Shown: positions 43,330 through 53,500, numbered from the stretch's first letter. The stretch: DNA of 64,000 nt from a bacterium (GCA_021782205.1 JAJXVH010000002.1:54190-118189); one strand, 5' to 3'. The notes: generated from the sequence alone by a model not told the origin. Numbers and translations: made by a program.

Positions 43330-44775
43330 ATGAGCATGGACTCGGCGCGCACCGCGGCGTTGGGAACGGCGACGTTGCTCATGGCCGGCCTCTCCGCGCT
43401 GCTCCTGTTCCCGCCCGGAATCGAGCATGACCTGGAACCGGGCCTGGGCGGGCCCGACTTCGAACGCCCTGGGCCCGGAGGTCCCGGCTTCGCGGCGCTC
43501 CAAACGCACGGTGCCGCGAAGAGCTCCGCGTCCGCGCCGCCCGCGGGCGACGACGGTGAGAATCCCGACGAGTTTCGCGACGCTCCGGCCGAGGCACCGG
43601 CGAGAAACGGTTTTCGCAGCGGGCCGCGGATGGCCGGCGACTTCGCCGGGGAGTCGCGAGGTTCGCGCGCATCTTCATCGCGGAGCACCGCTCTTCGCGG
43701 GAGTGAGGCCCGCAAGGCCGCAGTGTCTGAGCGACGCTCACGCGGAATGTATCCACCGGCGGGACCATCGGCGCGCGCTCCTTTTCGCGTCGCCTCGACG
43801 CGGCGCTCGCTTTCGTCCGAAGCGACCAGGCAAGATCACCGGCTGGCCTCTCACGCCGAACGAACCAGACCGCCCGGAGCCGCGCGCGAGCGGACGGCCG
43901 CTTCGCAGCGCGGCCGCTCGCGCGCGGGGGACCTGGGTGGAGGCTACGGCCGTTCCGGGCGCAGTCGCTCGGGGGGAGGGCGCGCGGCCTCCTTGTTCGA
44001 GCCGTCCGGCTCCGATGGGCGGGGACGCGCGGACTCACGGGAACGACGCCGTCGCCGCCGCGAATTAGGGCGTCATGACTTTCCTCGACGCGCCCGCCGC
44101 AAAGGCCCTGCCCGCGGACAAGCCTCCACGCACCGCTTCAAACCGCTACTGCTGGGCTCTGCCCTGGGATCGAAGACTCTGCGCCCGCCGGAGGGAAAAT
44201 TGGAACCACCGCCGGCATTGCTGGCGCTTCCGGGTCGCCGTCCCGAAAGCGATAACGCCGGCCGCCCAACACCCTCGACCTTCGCCGATCTGGCCTCGGT
44301 GGAGTCTCTCAATCCCGCCGAACTCTCCCACGATCGTCACGCGGGCCCGCACTGGGACAAGGACCAATGGCATGACGGGCCCGCGCGCGGATTGGATCAG
44401 GGCGGCTCCTGGCTGTGGACCTACCGCGACGGCGCGCGACTGTGGGCCTTGGCTGGGCAACCTGCCGAGCCCCTTTTGCGGCGCGGCGGGGTGTGGTGGA
44501 TGAAGCACGAAGGGATGTGGTTCGTGGTCCACCAGGGAGAGCCCTGGGCCCTGAGAAATTTCGCTGATTGGGGCGCGCAGGGTCTGTTTCATCCCGCGAC
44601 CGGAACGCAGATCGTCTACAGCTCCGACTACACGCGCGCCGCGGTGATCACTCCCGGCCAGGGGGCGGAGGTCTTCGATGCGCGCACTGGCGCGCTGATC
44701 GGTTCCATCCCGGAGGACCGCATGCCCGCGCCGCGCCGCCCGAGGGCGCCGGAGTCCCTGCCGACGCCTCAGTAG
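43330..44775 (+). CDS. Secreted or anchored low-complexity protein, unknown function
   Basis: From the ATG at 43330 the frame encodes 481 residues. The N-terminus has a hydrophobic segment (ALGTATLLMAGLSALLLF) suited to a signal anchor. Residues about 25-100 are Gly/Pro/Asp-rich. Residues about 100-260 are extremely Arg/Ser/Gly-rich and have weaker GC bias at third codon positions than expected. The C-terminal 150 residues look folded and Trp-rich (SWLWTYRDGARLWAL, GVWWMKHEGMWFVVHQGEPW, TGTQIVYSSDYTRAAVITPG). The middle may be true disorder or the result of two compensating frameshifts between 43,650 and 44,110. It is convergent with the kinase gene, four bases apart. Confidence 0.55.
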   Translation: MSMDSARTAALGTATLLMAGLSALLLFPPGIEHDLEPGLGGPDFERPGPGGPGFAALQTHGAAKSSASAPPAGDDGENPDEFRDAPAEAPARNGFRSGPRMAGDFAGESRGSRASSSRSTALRGSEARKAAVSERRSRGMYPPAGPSARAPFRVASTRRSLSSEATRQDHRLASHAERTRPPGAARERTAASQRGRSRAGDLGGGYGRSGRSRSGGGRAASLFEPSGSDGRGRADSRERRRRRRELGRHDFPRRARRKGPARGQASTHRFKPLLLGSALGSKTLRPPEGKLEPPPALLALPGRRPESDNAGRPTPSTFADLASVESLNPAELSHDRHAGPHWDKDQWHDGPARGLDQGGSWLWTYRDGARLWALAGQPAEPLLRRGGVWWMKHEGMWFVVHQGEPWALRNFADWGAQGLFHPATGTQIVYSSDYTRAAVITPGQGAEVFDARTGALIGSIPEDRMPAPRRPRAPESLPTPQ

Positions 44776-44779
44776 ACGC

Positions 44780-46912
44780 CTAGGCGCGGCCCGGTACGCC
44801 CACGAAAGCCGTCACCAAATCGCGGGCGAACGCACCCGCATCGGTCAGGCGCTTCGCCGCATCCGGCTCCAGCGCCCGAGCTAAAAGCGCGTCGACGGCC
44901 GGGGGCAAGGAAGGGTCCAGGCTGGTCGCCGGTGGGTAGCGGCGGGAGAGCTTCTGCTCCATGTAGTCGGGGCCCGCGAAGGGCAGTCGTCCGGTAAGCA
45001 GTTCGTAGGTCATCACGCCCAAGGCGTACACGTCCGCCGCTGGCGACACCGAGCCCAGCATCTGCTCCGGCGACATGTAGGGCGGCGTGCCGGAGACGTA
45101 GCTCGTGCTCGTCGCCGCGGCGCCGCTGCGCGATTGGTGCGCGATGCCGAAGTCCATCACCTTCGCTGAGCCGCTCTTGGCGATCATGACGTTGGCTGGC
45201 TTCAAATCCCGGTGGACGATCTTGCGCGCGTGCGCGTAATCCAGCGCGTCGGCGATCTGCGCCACCAATGGAAGCGCCTGCGCCGTGGGTAGCCGGCGGC
45301 CGCCCTCAATCAGACGATCGAGGGACTGCCCCTCAATGAACTCGAAGACCAGCAGAAGATCTCCTCCGCCCACCACGGAGTAGATCTCCGCGATGTGAGG
45401 ATGCTTGAGCTGGGCGACCATCCGGGCTTCGTTGAGAAACCTTTCCAGCTCCAGCGCGTCCCCGCGGCCCTCGCGCTGAAGCTGCTTGATCGCCACGGGC
45501 CGGCGCAAAGTCTCGTCGAACGCCTGAAAGACCACCCCCATCCCGCCGCGGCCCAGCTCGCGCAGAATCCTGTAGTGCCCGCCGATGAACGCGCCGGCCT
45601 GCACCGTCGCGGCTGCGCTCGCGGGCTCCGCTTCGCCCGCAGGCACGACGGGCCCGCCGAGGAGACCGCGCGCCTTCGTGGTCAGCCTGCGCCCGGCGGA
45701 CGTCCCCAGCAGGCCCAGCCCGATTAACAGGGTCGACAGCGCGATGGCGCCACCGCGAAACAGCATTCGCTTCGACGTCGCCGCTCCCAGCGCCGCGGCC
45801 TCACCGCCGCCGAGGCGCTTCAAGCCCTGCGCCGTCAACGGCGTCAACGTGGCGTCGAGCGCCTGCGCCGCGGCGTAGTCGCGCCGCGCGTCCGCCGCCC
45901 GTCCCAGCTTCTCCTCGATCATCGCGCGATAGAGGTAGCCCAGGCCGTTGCCCGGCTCCAAGGCGACTGCGCGCGCGGCGTCGGCCAGCGCCTGGTCGTA
46001 TTGCCCGAGAGAAAATTCCGCGTAGGCTTTTTCGCGCAACGCCGACGCATCGTCGGGCTTCAGCGCCAGGGCCTGCACGGCCGCGGCGATGGCGCCCTGC
46101 GGGTTTCGCGCCTCGTTGGAGGCCCGCGCGATCAAGACCAGTATCCGGGCGTTGCGCGGCTCCAAATTGCGCGCGCGCTGGAGGGTCAGCAAGGCGCCGG
46201 AGTAATCGCCCAAGCTGAGCTGCGTGGCGGCTTTCTGCAAAAGCGGCCTCACCGCCGGTCCCGCGCCCGCGGCGACCGCCGTCGCGGCCCCGGCGGCCGT
46301 CGTCGCGGGCTGAACGGGGGAGGCGGCGTCGTTGGCGTAGGCTCGACTATTGGACGTGCCGCCGACGGGCCCGGCACCTGCGGCGGCGGATCCACCGGGA
46401 GGAGGCGCCCCCACGTCCCGCGCCGCGCCGAAATCCAACTGCTTGAGCCCCGCGCCGACGCGCTCCTGGGCCTGCGCCTGGTCCGCGTATTGCGCGACGA
46501 TGGCCCGCGCCGCCGGATCATTCGGATTGATCGCCAGCGCCTGACGCGCGTCCGCGACGGCTCCCCGCGCGTCGCCCTGGGCCGCGCGCGCCTGAGCGTT
46601 TTGGGTCAGCGTTGCCGCTGGGTCCGCAACCGAGGGGACGTTCACCGGCACAGATGCAGAACCCGTCCGGTTTTCTTCTACTGAGCTTGTACCTTCAGAA
46701 GCGGCGTTGTTCAATGAGGCACCGGCTGCCCCGCCAACCAATGCTGCTTTGCCACTCCCTTGCCCGTTCGGTTTGGCCGCGTCCACCGCGCCGGCCGCTG
46801 AAGTCGCGCACCCTTCCCCCGGGCATACCCTGCCTGCGTCCGCGAAGGCCGGCCCTAGAGCGAGCATGGCAACACAAACAAACGCTCCACGACGGAACTG
46901 TATTAGGCTCAC
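44780..46912 (-). CDS. Membrane Ser/Thr protein kinase with N-terminal TPR region
   Basis: This encodes a 710-residue protein. A signal peptide (FRRGAFVCVAMLALGPAFA) precedes a low-complexity region and TPR repeats (about residues 107-150 and 227-365). A transmembrane helix (about 387-404) leads to a cytoplasmic Hanks-type kinase (about 446-700) with GRGGMGVVFQAF, VAIKQL, IVHRDLKPANVM, MDFGIAH and GTPPYMSPEQM, all catalytic residues intact. Usual bacterial PknB-type kinases have the kinase first and the sensor outside at the C-terminus; here the order is reversed. The GTG at 46912 was chosen because TTGACA-17-TACACT lies seven bases before it; the TTG at 46948 is the -35 box itself. Confidence 0.88.
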   Translation of the reverse strand: MSLIQFRRGAFVCVAMLALGPAFADAGRVCPGEGCATSAAGAVDAAKPNGQGSGKAALVGGAAGASLNNAASEGTSSVEENRTGSASVPVNVPSVADPAATLTQNAQARAAQGDARGAVADARQALAINPNDPAARAIVAQYADQAQAQERVGAGLKQLDFGAARDVGAPPPGGSAAAGAGPVGGTSNSRAYANDAASPVQPATTAAGAATAVAAGAGPAVRPLLQKAATQLSLGDYSGALLTLQRARNLEPRNARILVLIARASNEARNPQGAIAAAVQALALKPDDASALREKAYAEFSLGQYDQALADAARAVALEPGNGLGYLYRAMIEEKLGRAADARRDYAAAQALDATLTPLTAQGLKRLGGGEAAALGAATSKRMLFRGGAIALSTLLIGLGLLGTSAGRRLTTKARGLLGGPVVPAGEAEPASAAATVQAGAFIGGHYRILRELGRGGMGVVFQAFDETLRRPVAIKQLQREGRGDALELERFLNEARMVAQLKHPHIAEIYSVVGGGDLLLVFEFIEGQSLDRLIEGGRRLPTAQALPLVAQIADALDYAHARKIVHRDLKPANVMIAKSGSAKVMDFGIAHQSRSGAAATSTSYVSGTPPYMSPEQMLGSVSPAADVYALGVMTYELLTGRLPFAGPDYMEQKLSRRYPPATSLDPSLPPAVDALLARALEPDAAKRLTDAGAFARDLVTAFVGVPGRA

Positions 46913-46919
46913 CACGATT

Positions 46920-46948
46920 AGTGTAGGGGGCGCACTCCTAGATGTCAA
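46920..46948 (-). promoter_or_regulatory. Leaderless sigma-70 promoter for the TPR-kinase gene
   Basis: The minus strand reads TTGACA, 17 bp, TACACT, then AATCGTG and GTG at 46912. The architecture is identical to that of the radical SAM promoter at 20705-20733. It indicates a leaderless mRNA starting at the GTG. Confidence 0.75.
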
Positions 46949-46987
46949 CCTTCGCCTGGGAGGCGCACCAAATTTTTACCGTCGGCT

Positions 46988-47506
46988 TCAGCGGCCGTGG
47001 CGGTCGGGGGACAGGAGTTCCAGCAAGGCCCAGCCAAGCGCCGCGGCGGCGATGGCCTTTGGAAGCAGCTGGAACATCTGCGGGCGCCAGAAGTTGGAGC
47101 GGATGCCGACCCAGAAGCCCAGTAGGCCGCCGATCCAGACGACGGCCAGCAGCAGCTTCGTCAAAATCAGCATCCAGTTCGCGGTCGCCGCGGCGGTCGA
47201 CTTCTTGAGCAGGCGACGGTCCGCCCAGGAGAGGCCGCTGAATTCCACGCCGACCCACAAGGCGAAATCGGTGCGCTGAATCCAAACGACACGCGCCCGT
47301 CCCTTGAGCTCACGCCCTTCGTCCAGCGAGAGACGGTAGCGGACGGGCTGCTTTTCGGCGATGTCTCCGTGCATCTCGGCGCGGAAGCCCTTGGTCGAAA
47401 GGTCGTGCGCGACGGCGTGTTCGTCGATGACGACGCCTTTGTCGTCCAGCAGGACGAGGGAGCATTCGGTCAGTATGCGGGCGGCGCCGCGGCGGTCGTC
47501 GTTCAT
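46988..47506 (-). CDS. PilZ-domain protein with C-terminal membrane helices
   Basis: This 172-residue protein begins with a PilZ-like domain that in other proteins binds cyclic di-GMP: RRGAARILTECSLVLLDDKG corresponds to the RxxxR-type strand start and HDLSTKGFRAEM to the D/NxSxxG motif, here with Thr-Lys between Ser and Gly. WIQRTDFALWVGVEFSGLS follows. Two hydrophobic helices near the C-terminus (LTKLLLAVVWIGGLLGFWVGI and LLPKAIAAAALGWALLELL) anchor it in the membrane. The ATG is preceded by CATAAT with six bases between, so it is probably leaderless. It diverges from the 47558 gene with only 51 bp between start codons. Confidence 0.72.
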   Translation of the reverse strand: MNDDRRGAARILTECSLVLLDDKGVVIDEHAVAHDLSTKGFRAEMHGDIAEKQPVRYRLSLDEGRELKGRARVVWIQRTDFALWVGVEFSGLSWADRRLLKKSTAAATANWMLILTKLLLAVVWIGGLLGFWVGIRSNFWRPQMFQLLPKAIAAAALGWALLELLSPDRHGR

Positions 47507-47512
47507 GGAGTC

Positions 47513-47518
47513 ATTATG
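47513..47518 (-). promoter_or_regulatory. Leaderless -10 box for the PilZ gene
   Basis: The minus strand reads CATAAT, GACTCC and then the ATG at 47506. There is no Shine-Dalgarno and no clear -35. It shares a 51-bp divergent region with the promoter at 47546. Confidence 0.5.
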
Positions 47519-47545
47519 TGATGCGAGAATATTCTATGATTTTTC

Positions 47546-47551
47546 TATAAT
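47546..47551 (+). promoter_or_regulatory. Leaderless -10 box for the 47558 gene and nadE
   Basis: TATAAT is followed by CCGGCG and the ATG at 47558. The 15-base string is the same as the one at 22166 except for one base. It lies in a locally AT-rich stretch that also serves the divergent PilZ gene. Confidence 0.6.
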
Positions 47552-47557
47552 CCGGCG

Positions 47558-47995
47558 ATGGAGCAGGAATACGATTTTGAGAAGCTGGCCCAGGAAATCG
47601 TCCTGGAGCGTCTGCGCGACCTGCCCAACCCGCCGGCCGCGGCGGGGGAGATCGCGCTGAAAATCGCCGTGCCGGCCGTGACCAGCACGCGCCTGCGCCA
47701 GGACCCCCGGCTCACCGTCAGCGCCACCTGCCGCGGCGTGATGAAAGGCATGCTGCTTCTTGAAAAAGACCTCGGCGAGACGGCGGTATCGCTGCTCAAT
47801 CAAATGGCGGCGATCTCACAAGAGGCCGACCTGGACCCGGCCGAATGCATGACGTGGGCGATGGAAGGCATGGCGCCTGTTTGCCGCGTGGCGGACGCGC
47901 AGGTCAGGGACAGCGTCAGCCGCGCCATTGAAGAGCACTTCATGGGCGCCGGCGAAGTTTTCCAGCGTCTCATCGAGTCGGCGCCCGAGCCGTAG
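47558..47995 (+). CDS. Conserved-looking small helical protein of unknown function
   Basis: This 145-residue protein has no signal peptide or membrane helix. It is predicted to be mostly alpha-helical, with CRGVMKGMLLLEKDLGE, LLNQMAAISQEADLDPAECM and DSVSRAIEEHFMGAGEVFQ. I recognise no family. It is followed after one base by nadE and is the first gene of that transcription unit; its ATG sits exactly at the predicted +1. Normal codon bias suggests it is real. Confidence 0.7.
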   Translation: MEQEYDFEKLAQEIVLERLRDLPNPPAAAGEIALKIAVPAVTSTRLRQDPRLTVSATCRGVMKGMLLLEKDLGETAVSLLNQMAAISQEADLDPAECMTWAMEGMAPVCRVADAQVRDSVSRAIEEHFMGAGEVFQRLIESAPEP

Positions 47996-47996
47996 C

Positions 47997-49652
47997 GTGA
48001 AAATCGCCCTCGCGCAGATCGACGCGCGGGTGGGCGACCTGCGGGGCAACTCGGAGCGCATCTTGCGGGCTCTCGACGAGGCCGCGCGGCGCGGCGCCGC
48101 GTTGGCCGTGTTTCCCGAGCAGACCCTCGGCGGCTATCCGGCCCTGGACCTTTGGGAGGAGCCCGGCTTCGACGCGGCCAACGAGCGCGCGCTGGCGGCA
48201 CTGGCGCGCAAGGTGCGCGGCACCGCCGCGTTGGTCGGCTTCGTCTCGCGCAACCGCGACCGCGTGGGCAAGGCCGCGCGCAACTCGGTCGCTCTCCTGC
48301 ACGAAGGCCGGATCGCGGCCGTGCGCCACAAGACGCTCCTGCCCACCTACGACGTGTTCGACGAGGCGCGCTACTTCGAGCCCGCGCGCGAGAATACGCC
48401 CATCAAATGGAAAGGGCTCAAGCTGGGCGTGACCATCTGCGAGGACGCCTGGGCCGTCGATCCGTCCTCCTCGCGCCGTCTTTATAAAAAGGACCCCGTG
48501 GCCGCGCAGGCGAAGGCCGGCGCCGACATATTGCTGAATCTCTCGGCGTCACCGTTCCTGCGCGGCAAGACCGCGGTGCGCCGCAAGCTGCTGAACGCGC
48601 ACGCGCGACGGCTCAAAAAACCCCTGCTCTACTGCAACGCCGTGGGCGGCAACGACGAGATCGTCTTCGACGGCGGCAGCCTGGCCTACGACGCCAGGGG
48701 CGTTCTGCGCGCGCGCGCCGCGTTCGCCGCCCAGGACCTGCTGGTGCTGGACACGGACACCTGGGAGGGGGCGACGCTGGCCCCCGAACCAGACGAGGTC
48801 GGCCAATGCGGCGAGGTGCTGACCTTGGGCATCAAGGACTTCGCGGCCAAGTGCGGACTGCAGACCGCGTTCGTGGGACTCTCCGGCGGCATCGACTCCG
48901 CCGTGGTCGCGGCACTCGCCGCGCGCGCGCTGGGCCCGCAGCGCGTGATCGGCGTGTCCATGCCCTCGGCTTATTCGTCGCAGGGCAGTGTTTCCGACGC
49001 GAAGGCGCTGGCGCGAAACCTGGGCATCGAGCTGAAGACCGCGCCCATCGCCGGCGTCTATCAAGCCTTCCTGCAGGCCTGCGGCCCGGAATGGGGACAG
49101 GGCACGCCGGACCTGGCCGAGCAGAACCTGCAGGCGCGCGCGCGCGGCGCGATACTGATGAGCCTGTCCAACAAATCCCATCGCGGCTTCGTGCTGACCA
49201 CCGGCAACAAATCCGAGCTGGCCGTGGGCTACTGCACGCTATACGGCGACATGTGCGGAGCGCTGGCGCCGCTGGCCGACGCGCCCAAGCGCCTGGTCTA
49301 TCAGCTGGCCGCCTGGCTCAACGCCGAGCGCGAACTGATCCCGCGCGCGACCATTGAAAAGGCCCCGTCGGCCGAGCTCAAGCCCGGCCAGAAGGACCAG
49401 GACGACCTGCCGCCCTACGACCAGATCGACGACGCGCTGGAGGCCTGGGTGCAGGAGCGCCTGTCGCCCGCGCGCGTGACGCGCGCCGTGGGCTCCCGCG
49501 CGGTCGCCGAGACCTTGCTTGACCGCATGGACTGGTCGGAGTTCAAGCGCCGCCAAGCCCCGCCCGGCCTCAAGATTTCCTCCAAAGCCTTCGGCCTGGG
49601 GCGGCGCATGCCCATCGCGAAAGCCGGCTGGCGCGAGCGCGCCGGGCTGTAG
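47997..49652 (+). CDS. nadE: Glutamine-dependent NAD+ synthetase
   Basis: This 551-residue enzyme makes NAD+ from nicotinate adenine dinucleotide, ATP and glutamine. The N-terminal nitrilase-type glutaminase has the catalytic triad Glu (VFPEQTLGGYP), Lys (RHKTLLPTYDVFDE) and Cys (GVTICEDAW). The C-terminal ammonia-dependent synthetase has the P-loop-like VGLSGGIDSAVVAALAA and TTGNKSELAVGYCTLYGD. Length is that of the short bacterial two-domain type. The GTG start is directly after the preceding stop; the domain begins immediately (KIALAQIDARVGD). Confidence 0.95.
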   Translation: MKIALAQIDARVGDLRGNSERILRALDEAARRGAALAVFPEQTLGGYPALDLWEEPGFDAANERALAALARKVRGTAALVGFVSRNRDRVGKAARNSVALLHEGRIAAVRHKTLLPTYDVFDEARYFEPARENTPIKWKGLKLGVTICEDAWAVDPSSSRRLYKKDPVAAQAKAGADILLNLSASPFLRGKTAVRRKLLNAHARRLKKPLLYCNAVGGNDEIVFDGGSLAYDARGVLRARAAFAAQDLLVLDTDTWEGATLAPEPDEVGQCGEVLTLGIKDFAAKCGLQTAFVGLSGGIDSAVVAALAARALGPQRVIGVSMPSAYSSQGSVSDAKALARNLGIELKTAPIAGVYQAFLQACGPEWGQGTPDLAEQNLQARARGAILMSLSNKSHRGFVLTTGNKSELAVGYCTLYGDMCGALAPLADAPKRLVYQLAAWLNAERELIPRATIEKAPSAELKPGQKDQDDLPPYDQIDDALEAWVQERLSPARVTRAVGSRAVAETLLDRMDWSEFKRRQAPPGLKISSKAFGLGRRMPIAKAGWRERAGL

Positions 49653-49662
49653 TTCGCCGATC

Positions 49663-50532
49663 ATGGCGTTGGTTTTCGCGCTCGCCGCGCCCTTTCTTTT
49701 CGGCCTGGGGACGATCGCGTCCAAGCTGCTGTTATCCGGGATTTCCCCGGTTCTTCTGGCCGGGATTCTTTATCTGGGATCGGGCCTCGGTCTGGGCGCG
49801 GTTCGGCTCCTGTGTCCGCGCGCGTCGGCGATGGCGGGCTCTCCCCTGGAACGCGCCGATCTGCCCTGGCTGTCCGCGGCGACGCTCTGCGGCGGCGTGG
49901 TCGGCCCCGCCCTGTTCCTGCTTGGACTCTCCGGAACTTCGGCGTCCGCCGCAGCCCTGCTGCTGAATCTTGAGACGGCGTTCACCGCTTGCCTGGCCTG
50001 GTCGATTTTCGCGGAGCGCGCGACGCCGCGGCTCGCGCTGGGAGTCGTTCTCGTGCTCGTCGGCGGCGCCGTCCTCGCCTGGCCCGCCGCGGACTCCGCC
50101 GCGACCGCGCGCTGGCGCGGCGACCTGCTGGTCGCCGCCGCCTGCCTTTCGTGGGGACTCGACAACAACTTGTCGCGGAGAATTTCGAATAAAAACGCCG
50201 TCTCGATCGCCGCGATCAAAGGCCTCGTCGCTGGAGGCGTGAACGTCGCGCTCGCGCTCGCCTTCGCCGCGCGCCTGCCCGAGCCTCCTTTGCTTGCAAA
50301 GGCGGCCCTCGTCGGATTCCTGTGCTACGGCGCGAGCTTGGTTTTCTTCATTCTTTCGCTGCGCCGCTTGGGAAGCGCCCGGACGAGCCTCTACTTCGCT
50401 CTTGCTCCGCTCATCGGCGCGACGGCCGGAGTATTGTTCTTGCACGAACCCGTCTCTGCGCGACTTTGCCTCGTCGCCTTGCTCATGACGGCGGCGGCGC
50501 TATTGGGGCTGCAGACGGCGCCGGAAGGTTGA
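49663..50532 (+). CDS. EamA/DMT-family transporter
   Basis: This 289-residue protein has ten predicted transmembrane helices in two EamA-type halves; the ends of the halves show GLSGTSASAAALLLNLETAFTA and LGSARTSLYFALAPLIGA, both typical of the repeat. DMT carriers export amino acids, nucleosides or other metabolites. It begins ten bases after nadE and is convergent with cusA (2-bp gap). The substrate is unknown; an NAD-pathway link is only positional. Confidence 0.85.
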   Translation: MALVFALAAPFLFGLGTIASKLLLSGISPVLLAGILYLGSGLGLGAVRLLCPRASAMAGSPLERADLPWLSAATLCGGVVGPALFLLGLSGTSASAAALLLNLETAFTACLAWSIFAERATPRLALGVVLVLVGGAVLAWPAADSAATARWRGDLLVAAACLSWGLDNNLSRRISNKNAVSIAAIKGLVAGGVNVALALAFAARLPEPPLLAKAALVGFLCYGASLVFFILSLRRLGSARTSLYFALAPLIGATAGVLFLHEPVSARLCLVALLMTAAALLGLQTAPEG

Positions 50533-50534
50533 CC

Positions 50535-53500
50535 CTATCGCCGTTGCGCAATATGCAGCCGGCTCACGTCCACGGCGCCGCGCTTCATCTCGTGATCCCA
50601 CTTCCAGATCAGGAAGATCGCGGGATAGACGAGAAGCTCCATGACGAAGCTTGTGCCCAGGCCGCCGATCATGGGTGCGGCGATGCGCTTCATGAGGTCC
50701 GCGCCGGTGCCCAGCGACCACATGATCGGTACCAGCCCCAAGAACGCGCAGGCCACCGTCATCATCTTCGGGCGCACGCGCTTGACCGCGCCGTGGATGA
50801 TCGCCTCCTCCAGGTCGGTCCGCGTCCGCATCCGTCCCGCGCGCGCCGCCTCGTCGTAGGCGAGGTCGAGATAGAGCAGCATGAAGACGCCCGTCTCCGC
50901 GTCCAGGCCCATCAGCGCGATCATCCCCACCCAGACGGCGATCGAGATGTTGTAGCCCAGCAGGTACATAAACCAGACCGCCCCGACCAGGGAGAAAGGC
51001 ACCGCGAGCATGACGATCCCCGTCTTGATCCAGGACTTCGTGTTGAGGTGCAGAAGGAACAGGATCAGGAACAAAGTCAGCGGCATGACGACCTTCATGC
51101 GCTCGCGCACGCGGACCATGTTCTCGTATTGGCCGCTCCACTGAAGCTCATAGCCCGTCGGCAGCTTGAGCTCCCGCGCGACGCGCGCCTTGGCCTCCTC
51201 CACGTAGCCGCCGATGTCGCGTCCAGCGACGTCCACGTAGACGTAGCCGGCAAGACGGCCGTTCTCCTCGCGGATCATGGACGGCCCCAGGCGCAGGCGT
51301 ATGTCGGCCAACTGCGCCAGCGGGATTTGCGCTCCGCTCTCGGTGGGGACGAGCACGCGCCGAAGAGTCGGCAGGTCGTCGCGCAGCTCGCGCGCGTAGC
51401 GGACGTTGACGGTGTAGCGCTCGCGGCCCTCGATCGTGGTCGTGACGGGTTCTCCGCCGATGGCCGACATGATGACGTCCTCGGCGTCCTTGATCGTCAG
51501 GCCGTAACGCGCCAACTGGTCGCGCTTGAGGTCGAAATCGACGAAGTAGCCGTCCGCCGCGCGCTCGGCGAAGACGCTGCGCGTGCCGGGCACGGGGCCG
51601 AGGATGCCTTCCAGGTCCGTACCGATGCGTTCGATCTCCTGAAGGTCGGCGCCCAGGACCTTGATGCCGATGGGCGTGCGCACGCCCGTCGTCAGCATGT
51701 CGATGCGCGCCTTGATGGGCATGGTCCAGGCGTTGCTCGTTCCCGGCAGCCGCAGCTTGCGGTCCATCTCCGCCGTCAGATCCTCCCAGCTCAGGCGGTC
51801 GTTCCAGACGTGCCGCAAGGGCCTTTGCAGCAAGTCCGGCATCCACGAATACCAGCGCTCCTTCTTGCGCCACTGATCGTGCGGCTTGAGCACGACGGTC
51901 GTCTCCATCATGGAGAACGGCGCCGGATCCGTGGACGTCGTCGCGCGCCCCGCCTTGCCGAAGACGGTCACGACCTCGGGGAAGGACTTGAGAATGGCGT
52001 CCTGCGCCTGCAAGAGCTGCTGCGCCACCGTCACCGAGATGCCGGGAAGAGTCGTCGGCATGTAAAGGATCGTCCCTTCGTTGAGCGGCGGCATGAACTC
52101 CGAGCCCAGCTTCAGATAGACCGGAACCGCCGAGAGCACGAGGAGTACGGCCGCCCCGACCACTTTCCAGGGATGGCGAAGCACCCAACGGCAGGGCGCT
52201 TCATATAGGCGATGGAGCAGGCGGCTGACCGGGTGCTTCTCCTCCGCGTAGTATTTACCGACAACCGCTTGGTTCACGATCCACGCCAGCCACTTCGGTC
52301 GGAACTCGAAGTCATCCATGCGGCTGAACATCATGCGCACGGCGGGGTCGAAGGTCACGGCAAGAATCGCGGCGATGGCCATGGCCATGTTCTTGGTGTA
52401 GGCCAGCGGCTTGAAGAGCCGCCCTTCCTGATCGGTCAGGGCGAAGATCGGCATGAAGGCCGCGGCGATGACGAGCAGTGAAAAAAACACGGCCGGACCG
52501 ACTTCCTGCAGCGCCTGGAGACGCACTTCATGGAAGTCGCCCTTGCGACCGCCCTCGATCCAGAGCTGGAGCTTCTTGTACGCGTTCTCGACCTCCACGA
52601 TCGCGCCGTCGACGAGGATGCCGATCGAGATGGCGATGCCCGAGATCGACATGATGTTCGAGGTCATGCCGAGCAAATACATGGGGATGAAGGTCAGGAA
52701 CACCGAGACCGGGATGGTCACGATCGGGATGATCGCCGTCGGTATGTGCCAGAGGAAGACCAGGATCACGAGACTGACGATGGCCAGCTCCAGGACCAGT
52801 TCCTCCTTGAGCGTGCCGATCGCCCTGTTGATGAGCTTGGAGCGATCATAGACCGGCACGACCTCGACGCCCGCGGGCAGGGACGGCTCGATCTCCTTGA
52901 GCTTGGCCTTGACCCGGCGTATGACGTTCAGCGCGTTCTCGCCGTAGCGCATGACGACGATGCCGCCCACCACGTCGCCCTCTCCGTCGAAGTCGGCGAC
53001 GCCGCGCCGGATGTCCGGCCCCAGTTCGACCTTGCCCAGCGACTTGACGAGGATGGGCGTGCCGGCCTTGTCGCGGCCGACGACGATGCTCTCGATGTCC
53101 GCGATGGACTTCGCGTAGCCGCGACCGCGCACCATGTACTCCTTGCCGGAGAACTCGACGACGCGCCCGCCGACGTCGTTGTTGCCGGCGCGGATCGCGT
53201 CGACGACCTTGCCGATGGGAATGTTGTAGGCGAGCAGGGCGGTCGGGTTGACGTTGACCTGATACTGCTTCTGGAATCCGCCGATCGAGGCGACCTCGGC
53301 CACGCCGGGCACCGCTTGCAGGTCGTAGCGCAGAGACCAGTCCTGGTAGCCGCGCAGCTCGGCAAGATCGTGCTTGCCGCTATGATCGACCAGCGCGTAC
53401 TGATAGACCCAGCCGACGCCCGTGGCGTCGGGGCCGAGCTCCGTCTTGACGCCTTCGGGCAGTTGCGGAAGGATCTTGCTCATGTACTCGAGCACGCGCG

